Assembly: GCF_036417845.1 (NCBI RefSeq)
Contig: NC_089980.1
Location: 49,536,501 to 49,600,500, forward strand
DNA from: Apteryx mantelli
Lineage: Eukaryota > Chordata > Aves > Apterygiformes > Apterygidae
DNA: 64,000 bases
Direction of reading: 5' to 3'
The notes beneath the pieces were generated by a model that saw only the letters and a list, made by a program, of their open reading frames with translations, ran no database searches and had not been told where the DNA came from. The translations under genes and the position numbers were made by a program. Of this stretch, positions 15,201 through 23,420 are shown one piece after another. Each line of letters opens with the position of its first letter. Positions within the stretch are counted from its first letter, which is position 1.

Positions 15201-18200
15201 TAACTGAGTGAAACTTGCCAATTGAACCTCGTTAAATCATTCCTATTTACGATTGAACTTTGTGAAGTCACTATCTTACCACAATAAACATAGTGCTGCT
15301 TCTCTCTTACGAGTGAAGTGCATTACTCCCCACTCACCTGCAACAGACAGGCCTCAAGACTCTGGGAAGGAACACTTACAGTGATCTTAAATCACAAAAA
15401 AGACTATTGAGGAGTCCCAGATCATAATGACAGGCATTTTCATTTGATAAGCTGTCAAGTGTTTTATGTCATGAGCAGGATTTTCAGATCAACAATCAGG
15501 ACACAGCATGAAATAGTCAGCTATGGTTCTCAGGATTTGGCCATATTTGTGTCCATAAGCAGTTGGCCAAGGCCCTGTTGCCTTAGTTTCATGGTAGTCT
15601 CTTTTGCCCCCTGCTGCTCCCAAACCATCTACTGGATTTCCACAGCTGTTGCGATATTACTTCAGAAGCAGCATGCAATAGGCATTTTCAGGAGGAAATA
15701 CATGTCCAAACTGGACATAACAGGTATCAATTATTACCTAGATTTCAGCCAGCCAAACACATCACCATTCTGCAGCTATTCAAGTGGTGGCTGAGTCCGA
15801 GTTCCTGAAGCCTAGGGCTTCTCGAGCCAAAGCAGCAAGGTTTGAGTAATACCATTCACCCTGTTCACTTGCATAGGTCCAGCTCTGAGAGAAAAGCTCT
15901 CCTGCAAATTGGTGTCCACACACAAGCTGCTGAATACCTGCCATTGCGTACAACTGACACTGGGGGCAGTGAAATGGCATGCTTATTCACAGTGGTTTGC
16001 AAAACGATGGGGGAAAATCCTTGACTATCGCTGTAAAGATCTTACATGTCTGCTGAGCGGAGATATGCCCCCAGACATCCAAAGAGAAAAAGGAACTCCC
16101 TCTATGCCTACACCTGAAGTACCTCTGGTACACCTGTGATCCACAGATAATATTGAATAAATTATCTTCTCATGCAGAAACTCATGATGTTATCCTTCCT
16201 ACGATGAAATAGCAGTTGGGGTTTGTTAGCCTGCAAAAAATAATTGCCACACTCTTTTTTTAAAGTCAATACCAGTTGCATAGTAGTCTCCCTTTTCATC
16301 AGGCAGTGATAAACTCAGCATAAATCTCCATTAGGGATGTCTTGCACATCCCTAAATTCCCAACTCTGGCAGTTGTACCAGTTAGCGCTCCCGCTGCAGC
16401 TCAGAGCTGGCAATAAACAGTAATCTCCACTGTGGCAATTTGTTCTGTATCTTTCACCTCAGCCACACCTGGGAGATAATGAAAGAGCTGTGTCTAGCCT
16501 GTACTTATACTATCTTTCACCACCAGTGGCAAACTGCCCTGCAAGGATATATAGCTCTCCTGGCAATGCTGAGATTCTTGATACACCTCCAGCTGCTGCT
16601 GACAGGTAAGAGCTTAGGCAGGCTGTGACACTGGCAGAACGCAGTGAACTGTGAGTACTGCTGTCCCGTGTGGTCCCAGACGGCATTTGGCTCAGTATTG
16701 CCTGGATTCTCCATGGTGCTGGTGTGTTAGCAACAAAGATAAAATAAATAAATTTAATATGCCTACTAAACTGTGTCTGCACAGTGACTGCCAAAGTGCT
16801 CGTGAATCAGAGACCAGAATCAAGTGGATATTAGAGCTCACAGAATTAATTTATTTTAGAACATAAGCAATTACGTTCTAAAAAGTTTAACTACAGCAGC
16901 ACAGTAGCTAAACTGCTAAAGACTCTGCACACTGCTAAAATACAGTAGTTTATGAACTTACTTCATTGAAAGACCTACATAAATTTAAACTCTTCCTTAA
17001 ATTCCAGAAGACATATTGTAATTGTCTAAAACATAATGGGAGAGTGAGGGTTTTTAAGTATGACTTTTAAAACATGCTATTATTATATAACATATCACAA
17101 GCCCTTTATTTTTCCTGACAATGTCTCACAAGGGTTAATAAAAAAATACAAATTCTATACTGGTTGCAATTTTATCTGCACACTTATGGAGTGAAGGAAG
17201 ACCATGTGAAAGTGAAACAAAATGACAAGGGATTACTGGGATTTGTTGCTGCCCTTTGTTTTTAAGGAGTTTTCTTGAAAGTATCACTTACAGTGTTAAC
17301 TCACTTTCTTTACATATCATGAGTGAGTAGGAGCCTCCATCTTCCTTCTGCCTGCATGGCAATAATATTCTGAAGTTGTATAGCATTTAATCTGACAGAT
17401 TTAAGACATTTACATGTATCATCAAGAGGGGATAAGATTTCGCTCTATAACAATATGAGGAATGTTAAGCTAAAGGAAAGTGTTGCAAACAGGATAAAAA
17501 AAGGATACAAACTGATCTTGGAAAACCTTCAGAATTCATGTCTTATTTTCAACATAAGCATCACAGCAACAAAGGTCTAGAACCTCCCCTCAACTTCGAC
17601 TAGCAACACAAAAATCCAACATCTTTAACATGGAGCTTGGCAAGTTTTTGAAAGTTATGTTATGCTTGTATGCAGCAACAGGCTGGACTCAGTCAGCAAG
17701 GAAATCCCTTCCAGTCTCATGCAGTCTTTCACCCACTACTCAAATCTACTTAATGTTGAACTGTACGTATTTCACATTTCCAAAAAGTTGGAATCTGGGG
17801 TTGTGGTTTTTTTTTTTTTTTTTGAGCTGGACCCTTACAATTAAAGACAATTTACAAAAATATGCCCCGGGACCTGCCAGGTAGCACGGAGGAGCCCAAC
17901 CGCAATAGTCACAGGGGCAGATTTAGGCTTTGGCAGGGCAGAGCAGAGGTCTGGCGGCGGCGCCGCACTCTGCCGGGGCAGCAGGCTGGGCAAAGCCCAG
18001 GAACACGGGCTGCAACAGGGCCCCGCACCCTGCTGCTGCCTAAGATCATGTTCCTTACGTGACCTTTAGTCAGCCACATTTTATTGCCAACAGCAACGAA
18101 GCAGGATCTGCTCACACAAAATAAAGGTACTCCTAAATTGGAAAAAAAAAAAGAAAAAAAAAGAAAAAACTCAGATCTCAGAATAATTAGTATGTAGACA

Positions 18201-21200
18201 TGGAAATTCTTAATAACATGTTAACTATTGTTGGAAAGATAATTTGTGGGAGTTCTCTAGCTCCCTGTCAGCACCGCTTATCTCCTGGTTGGTATTGTTT
18301 AAAAGACAAAAAGTTTAAAGCCTTTCTGCAAACCAGCCAATTTTTTATTCAGTAAGTCAACTAGAAGTAGAACCAAATTGAAAAAAACTGCTGCTATTTT
18401 ATGTACCATGGAAACAAGAAACCTGTCAATCTGCAACTACCTAATCTACACCCATTTGAGATCAACAGCTTTTGCTGCAGCAGTGTAGCCAAGAGGATCA
18501 GAGATGTACAGCCTGTGCTTGCCCATAAAGATGGTCATACTTTATTTTTTGCTTCAGTCTCAAATGAGTACAAATGTTAAAGCATAATGGAGATTGATGT
18601 CAAGGTGCATGTTAAACAGCATTACAGTCTAATAAAAGCTATAAACATTTCTTCTCAAGTAATTTCTTACAGCAATGTCAACAGGAGGAAATAAAAATAA
18701 AAATATTCATAGTCTTTATCTGTAAAATCTACTAAGACTACACATTTATTTCCTAAGTGATCTCATATATTCAAATTTTCTTCCCAAACTGAAATATTCC
18801 TTGCTTGAGCCCTACCCAAGCTAGCTATTTTTTCAAAATCAAAGATTTAAGTGGTATTCTTTAACAATGTATACTAATTTTGTTCTTTTCCACAATGAAA
18901 CATAACTGTTTTTTTAATGAGGTAATTTGATGAACTACTTTAGCCCACAGGTTTATATTAAGTGTTCAGTCTATAGCTTTTGTATCTTTCAAATGTTGAT
19001 GCTTACTTGTGAAAATGCAAAAAAAATACATTTTTAAATCCTCAATATCACAAGAACTTAAAGTTATACATGTGCATAAGCTTCATGTGCATCACATTAC
19101 CCCATTCAGTGGGATTCCCCAAAGCTGCACACAGCTTAAGCACTTTGCTGTGTCAGGTTTGAAACTCATGTTAATTAAGTTTGCTCCGAGCAGAATTAAC
19201 AGTTACAATTGCCTAAGGTGCTGATGGCAGCCAACAGCCTCTCTAAGTGTGGACTCGCAACTTGATTAAAATAGACAGAGGGAAGAGGGAGTAGTGATAG
19301 GACATTTTTAATATCTCTACTCAATACAGAATCCAAGTTTACCAACATAATATGGAAAATGGCAATCCTATTCACAGATGCAGGAGGATTCAGCAGGGCA
19401 GCTGAAGTAGTGGCAACTCTGCTGCTTTGCAGCAGGCTAATGCTCCTACCCTTGGAAAACGAGAACTGGATATGTAGCTGGCTCTTACCAAACATAAACT
19501 GCAGTTAATCTCTGATTCATTAGCATGCCAGACTGCAAACCAGGGCAGTCAAAGAGCAGATATATGTATGATTCAATCCACTCTGTTACTATACTTACAC
19601 AAGGCACTAAAATCAGAGTGAAAACTGTTTCCCATCTCTACTCATGTTACCCCACCATGAGTGCTTCGCAAGTGGGGAAGAGGATCTGTGAGGACCAATT
19701 ACGTACTGCAGCTGTAACCCCAACTACTCAGAACAACTCCTAACTACCTGCCACAGAAAGCCATCATCACAGAAAGGTTATTCTCCATCTCCTTAAGTCT
19801 TCACATCAGGATCAGGTATCTTTCTGGAGGACATCTGTTATCCAGAACTAGTCATTTAGTTTTGTATGAGTGTAAGCATGTGAAACAGGAGCTCAGACTA
19901 TTTAATATACTTCCTTTCAGATTAAAATTCATGGCATTAATTGCATTTTAAACATGTGCTAACTGGCACAATGAACATGGTCTTAGAAAAACTGTAACAC
20001 TGATCAAGTACATGACATTACCATAATGATATAGGAACACTGAGCGTTTTTCCCTTTATGTACTTTCATGTAATTTCTTAAATCCCAGCTGGAGAAAAAT
20101 ATGTTTTGTCTTCTGTCTAGTTCTACTTCAGGCACTACCAGTCTGACATTTTGCTTTCAGGTTCTTGTAACATCAGTACTGAGATCAGAGATAATAAAAT
20201 TTAGAAAATCTGACATGTTGTGTCAAATTATAAAAAAAGTATCTGAGAGCAAATGGAAGAACAGACAGACTGAATTAAGATGCAGAAGAAAGGAAATAAA
20301 CAGAATGATGGGAGGGAAGATACAGACATATAAAAAAAGAGACATGAAGCAAAGAGTCTACTGTATAAAGAAAAACATTAAGCATTGTTGAAAAAATAAA
20401 GCAGCACAAATATACAGCTATAAATTCATAGATAAAACATATAGCCACAGATACTATAGGCATGATCTACTAACACTTCTGCACATGCAGGATTATATTC
20501 ACAAGAACAGTACAAGTTAGAGGGTAATACTCATGTGAGTAATGTTATGCACAAGAGGTTGCAAGATTTGATCTTTCACCATTTTTTTTGTGTGCATATC
20601 TGTAAAATATTTAAGCAGACATTTTAACTTTGAAGAAGACAAAACTTGAAAATAATAGGACCTAAGGGAAACCTTTACCATGAAAGCTGGAGGAACTGCA
20701 GTTCTATGAAGAACCGAGAGGAATACCCTAAAGACTAATTATTTGACAATACAACTAATGTTATTGTTCTGTTTGAACTGTAATACACCAACTGCAACTT
20801 TTACTTTATATGTGGAATGCCTGTTTGAAGAAAGCGTGATCAACATGTGCACTTGGATTTGGGGAATCCTAATTAACCCTCTAACTGCTATCCGCAAGAA
20901 GTCTAATAGCAACTCCAAAATGGGCAGAAGCTACTTACCCTTGTGGGACTCCTGCAGTTTAATGAGACACTGGCTGCTCGTTTGCCTCAAATGTGTTTAT
21001 AATAATGAGAAACCTTTATGAAGTAACAAGCAACTGGTATGCCTAATAAAAGAGTAGAATCCCCTTGAGTGATTAAAGGTGAGCTAGATGTCTTCTCCTT
21101 GAATTTTCCACGTGACACAGCTTATTGTCCTCATTTTACGGAGAGGAAACTAAAGCCCAGTATGTTGCTTTCCCACGATCAGTTGGGAAGTCTGACAGGC

Positions 21201-22914
21201 CAGGAATGGAGTTGAGGGGTCAAGGCTGCTTAGGATGACAACATAGACCATTTTCCTATAGAAGGAAACATTACTACATTTGATAGCCTATTAGGAAGTG
21301 TTTTACAGGATGCTAAAAAACATAAAGTAAAAAGAAAAAAACAAATTTGCTTCTTCAGTAATACAGTAATTAAACTTTTTTAAAAGTATCCTCACTTTGA
21401 ATGTATCAAACCTGCATTAAAACACATTAATCAAGCAACCTAAAAACCACAGTCTTCCTTTTCCAAGAGTTTCTGCCTGTGGATTGCCAAAATGGTGTAA
21501 AATTTCATATATGTATGGGTGCCCAAAACATGTGTAGCCAGACATTCCCAATATTACTGTTATCCTGCTAGAACACCAGACTGCCTCGTCTCAGTTGGCT
21601 CAGCAGACTTCTAGACTCTTATACTAAATTCTCTACCTATCTCTACCAGTACTGTGCTTCAGCTTCATTTGTAGAATTGGAATGATGGAAAAAAATATGC
21701 TTTTGCTAGACTAAACAAAGATGAAAAACAATATTCAAGAAGTAATACCATTAGCAACAGTCCTCATTGAAACTACAGTGGTCTTATTTCTTAATTTATG
21801 CAATATACTGCAAAGTCTGTCTTAGAAATACTTCTAACAAAGTCAAATTACTCATTCAACACTATCCACAACAAATGCTTATACAGGACTTCTCTGTGGA
21901 GAATATTGTTTTTCCTAAATAATATGAAATAATTCATTATTTAGAGTAATTCAAATATAATATTTAGAATTTTCAAAATGTTTCTATGTACGCAAGTTTA
22001 TGGAAATGAGGGATGAGTTTTAAGAGTCACAATATTGTGAGTTTTACTGGAAGTACATTTGTTCTTCTTGAAGTGATGGTTGAATACCCTTGCAGCAGGA
22101 GTTACCTTTAGCCTATAAAACATAATTTCTGCTCATGCTTCCTAAAGTAGAACATGCTTGCCTCTAAAAATAAGTCATGATGCTATCAGCAGCCCAGATC
22201 ACTTTTTTCTGGCAGAGGGAGCCTGACACATCCAAAAATGAATGAAAGAGGCGATGACCAACTGGCTAAAGCAGCTGGTTTCGCCTCCTGATCGCCCCTG
22301 AAGCCATCCCATGCAGCGACAGCGAGGCTGGCCCCGCTGCGCCCACCCCCGTGCACCCAAGGGACCCCGCGTGGGTCCGTCCCGCCAGCAGCGCAACACA
22401 AGGGCTCCAGCTCCAGCAGCCGTCGCCCGGGGTGGCGCTGCCTGGGGGGAATCGCCCGGGGAGACATCCTCCACCACGGGGAGTGCTGGGGAAAGAGCCC
22501 CTCACCCTGGCGCAGGGGCAGGTTGGAGGCCGTGGTGCTGCCGCCTTGCACAGGGGCTCTGTGTCTGTGTGTGTGTGTCTCTGCGTGTCTTTGTGTCTCT
22601 GCACATTTGCGTGTCTGTGAGCCCGTCTGTCACTGTGTGTGTGAATGACTGTGTGCGGTGCGGGTGTGTGCGCGCCTCAGGGCCCTGAGCAGGGCCCGTG
22701 TGTGCCTCAGGGCCCGTGCGCCAGGCCGGCAGCAGCCGCTCCCCGCAGGGCCCGGCCCGGCCCCGCCGCCGCCCCGGAGGCCAAAGCCGGCCGGCGCGGC
22801 GCAGCCCCAGCGGCCCCGGCGCCCCGCCGCAGGGCTGCGGGCGGCTCCCCGCCTCGGCGCTGCCCCTCGCCCCGGCCTCGCCTTACCGTCGCTGCGCCCC
22901 TCCTTCTCCGCCAT
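172..22914 (-). CDS. EFCAB2: EFCAB2 (DRC8), 5' part: coding exons 1-2 and intron 1; 3' part outside window
   Basis: EF-hand calcium-binding domain protein 2, also known as dynein regulatory complex subunit 8, is a small EF-hand protein of the nexin-dynein regulatory complex in motile cilia and flagella. Two exons on the minus strand are visible: 22914-22887 (28 nt, starting ATG) and 256-172 (85 nt). Joined across a GTAAGG donor and a TTTTTGCAG acceptor they read in one frame: MAEKEGRSD, then [19 protein letters not shown] followed by [10 protein letters not shown]. This matches my recollection of the N-terminus of vertebrate EFCAB2, including the first EF-hand helix and the start of its loop. 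The second exon ends in phase 2 at a GTTTGT donor, so the gene continues off the left edge. The intervening 22.6-kb intron holds CR1 and LTR insertions, all antisense to the gene. The identification rests on recalled family sequence and the neighbouring HNRNPU gene. Confidence 0.9.
257..6602 (-). other. EFCAB2: EFCAB2 intron 1, distal part without recognised elements
   Basis: AT-rich intron sequence. A small tandem of AACCAGGTT-like units sits at about 696-722, and an A18 tract at 6075-6092. Open frames on the minus strand at 1410-1694, 2284-2571 and 2596-3006 show no domain, splice context or similarity I recognise, so I treat them as chance. Confidence 0.7.
6603..6756 (+). repeat. CR1 LINE 3'-end fragment
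   Basis: This stretch aligns by eye to the 3' terminal 150 bp of the larger CR1 at 12090-12240. Shared runs include the GTGGAGTCTCC block, the GGAGATGTTTAAAACC block, a TTTGAGCAGGGG block and the final GACCAGACCATCTCCAGAG block before an ATGCTGTGATT tail. It is heavily diverged and 5'-truncated, so older than the 9.5-kb copy. It is antisense to EFCAB2. Confidence 0.85.
6757..9495 (-). other. EFCAB2: EFCAB2 intron 1, between CR1 copies
   Basis: AT-rich sequence with one (TA)n microsatellite at 8102-8131. No exon, RNA gene or mobile element was recognised. Confidence 0.7.
8102..8131. repeat. (TA)n microsatellite
   Basis: Fifteen near-perfect TA units are interrupted once by a TACA step. The tract is self-complementary and likely length-polymorphic. 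Confidence 0.95.
9496..12249 (+). mobile_element. CR1 LINE, 5'-truncated, with most of ORF2 and intact 3' tail
   Basis: A non-LTR retrotransposon copy in EFCAB2 intron 1, antisense to the gene. CR1-like protein similarity starts abruptly at about 9497 (WWDSSHDW), so ORF1 and the N-terminal part of the endonuclease are missing, as expected for incomplete reverse transcription. The 3' end carries the characteristic tail: two GATTCTGT units at 12227-12234 and 12235-12242, then a partial unit GATTCT at 12243-12248. No convincing target-site duplication was seen, which is usual for CR1. Near-continuous coding over 2.6 kb implies a fairly young insertion. Confidence 0.96.
9497..12163 (+). pseudogene. 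CR1 ORF2 remnant (endonuclease + reverse transcriptase), two in-frame stops
   Basis: One reading frame runs from 9497 to the natural stop TAG at 12161-12163, broken only by TAG at 10136-10138 and TGA at 11801-11803. The endonuclease part shows [16 protein letters not shown] and SDHEMVEF. The first of these acidic motifs has Ser where the APE-type endonuclease family has the conserved Asn (GDFN). The reverse transcriptase part shows [47 protein letters not shown] and the catalytic FADD (about 11368). A thumb/C-terminal region follows ([10 protein letters not shown], then after the [21 protein letters not shown]). Both stops fit single transitions (TGG to TAG; CGA to TGA at a CpG). With the missing 5' end this copy cannot be autonomous. 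Confidence 0.95.
12250..14654 (-). other. EFCAB2: EFCAB2 intron 1, between CR1 and LTR
   Basis: Ordinary intron sequence of mixed composition. I see no exon or named element. A small inverted repeat (CTGGTGAC with GTCACCAG, 7-nt loop) sits near 12594-12616. Confidence 0.65.
14655..14659 (+). repeat. Target-site duplication GACAG, left copy
   Basis: GACAG directly precedes the TG of the LTR and is repeated at 15346-15350 directly after its CA. Confidence 0.8.
14811..14818 (+). promoter_or_regulatory. LTR TATA-like box
   Basis: ATAAATAG follows a C13 tract inside the solo LTR, about 150 bp from its 5' edge, as expected for a U3 promoter. Whether it is active is unknown. Confidence 0.55.
15283..15288 (+). 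terminator. LTR polyadenylation signal AATAAA
   Basis: AATAAA lies 58 bp before the 3' edge of the solo LTR, a usual place for the R-region poly(A) signal. Confidence 0.6.
15346..15350 (+). repeat. Target-site duplication GACAG, right copy
   Basis: Exact match to 14655-14659, bounding the solo LTR. Confidence 0.8.
15351..22279 (-). other. EFCAB2: EFCAB2 intron 1, proximal part
   Basis: Mostly AT-rich sequence without recognised exons. It holds a T17 tract with a GC-rich block (17807-18050), an A/G-rich simple repeat at about 18139-18168, and a small 10-bp inverted repeat at 16331-16355. An 11-kb search by eye gave no further CR1 copy I would defend. Confidence 0.65.
17807..18050 (-). other. 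GC-rich block bounded by a poly(T) tract; possible old retroposed sequence
   Basis: In AT-rich surroundings, 17862-18045 is CpG-containing and GC-rich. Read on the minus strand it runs into AT-rich sequence and ends in A17 (T17 at 17807-17823 on the plus strand). That arrangement resembles a reverse-transcribed copy. However, there is no AATAAA before the A-tract and no clear target duplication, and I do not recognise the body. Confidence 0.3.
22556..22670 (+). repeat. Imperfect (TG)n-rich tract at CpG island
   Basis: Repeated TGTGTG runs with CTCTGCG interruptions form an alternating purine-pyrimidine tract inside EFCAB2 intron 1, 217-331 bp from exon 1. Such tracts can adopt Z-DNA; no more can be said from sequence. 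Confidence 0.8.
22887..22914 (-). CDS. EFCAB2: EFCAB2 coding exon 1
   Basis: This 28-nt coding stretch encodes MAEKEGRSD plus the first base of the next codon (phase 1). It is followed directly by a consensus GTAAGG splice donor at 22886-22881. The ATG lies inside a CCATGG-centred palindrome in a CpG island, with GC-rich presumed 5' UTR upstream at higher coordinates. The short acidic/basic N-terminus resembles the MADEKD-type start of mammalian EFCAB2. The reading frame stays open past the donor into the intron, which gives misleading long ORFs here. Confidence 0.85.
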
Positions 22915-22930
22915 GGCGGCAGCCCTGCGC

Positions 22931-22946
22931 CGTCGCCATGGCGACG
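22931..22946. promoter_or_regulatory. X-box (RFX)-like perfect palindrome upstream of EFCAB2 ATG
   Basis: CGTCGCCATGGCGACG is a perfect 16-bp palindrome. It has the architecture of RFX-factor X-boxes (GTNNCC AT GGNNAC); each half-site differs from GTTGCC by one T-to-C change. It lies 17 bp upstream of the EFCAB2 start codon on the minus strand. RFX factors drive ciliary genes, which suits a dynein regulatory complex subunit. Function is inferred. Confidence 0.45.
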
Positions 22947-23420
22947 CGGGCCGCCGGCCGGCGCCGGGCTCGGCCCCCGCCCCGCCGCCGGCACCGGGCC
23001 CAGGCCCAGGCCGGCGGGGCAAAGCGGGGCGCGGGCCCGGCGAGGCTGGCTGGCGGCGGCGGGGCGGCCTCCCGCCGGGCCGGGGCGGCCTGCGCGGCCG
23101 CGGGCGCCCTGCTGCCGCCGAGCGCTGGCCGCGGCGCGGCCTCCTGCGGGCCCCGCTCCGCCCGCCCGCCCGCGGGGCGCCGAGGGCGCTTCCCGGCCCC
23201 CCGGACCGCCCCTGACTGCGGCCTCTCAGCGCGTGCTGGAAGAGGCGAATAAAAGACCACTGCCGGGGCTCCCACCTGAGGCACCAGCTTTGGGGAGCGG
23301 GGACTGGCCGAGTCCCCAAACGTCGACGGAGGCCCAGGCGGCCCCCCGGGTGACCCCGCCGCAGGCGCGCAAGGGCCTTGCTGGAAGCAGGAGCAGCACC
23401 CACCCCCAAAACCCCCATGC

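Larger units (their letters stand above)
14660..15345 (+). mobile_element. Solo LTR of an endogenous retrovirus-like element
   Basis: This is a 686-bp unit beginning TGTGATGG and ending CTGCAACA (canonical TG...CA), flanked by a 5-bp direct repeat GACAG. Internally there is a C13 tract and a TATA-like ATAAATAG at 14811-14818, then AATAAA at 15283-15288. That order matches U3, R and U5 of an LTR in plus orientation. No internal gag, pol or env sequence is next to it, so it is a solo LTR left by recombination between two LTRs. A 5-bp duplication fits ERVL-type elements best, but I cannot assign the family. It is antisense to EFCAB2. Confidence 0.8.
22280..23420. promoter_or_regulatory. EFCAB2: CpG island at the EFCAB2 5' end
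   Basis: A block of about 1.1 kb is very rich in G+C and CpG, in sharp contrast to flanking AT-rich DNA. It contains the first coding exon of EFCAB2 on the minus strand. Two palindromes centred on CCATGG lie at the start codon (22908-22919) and just upstream (22931-22946). Long open frames on both strands here are composition artefacts. Confidence 0.85.

Noticed and set aside
16331..16355. 10-bp inverted repeat with 5-nt loop (TTAGGGATGT / ACATCCCTAA)
   Set aside because: About one such hairpin is expected by chance in a window of this size.
16560..16610. Good splice-donor match (ACAG|GTAAGAG) in EFCAB2 intron 1
   Set aside because: It lies on the plus strand, antisense to EFCAB2, and no partner exon or acceptor with coding or conserved content was seen.
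17683..17735. Possible CR1 3' tail (GGCTGGACTC...CCCTTCCAGTCTC)
   Set aside because: Only short, scattered matches to the CR1 end and no tail repeats; too weak to annotate. A similar weak match near 31303-31345 was also dropped.
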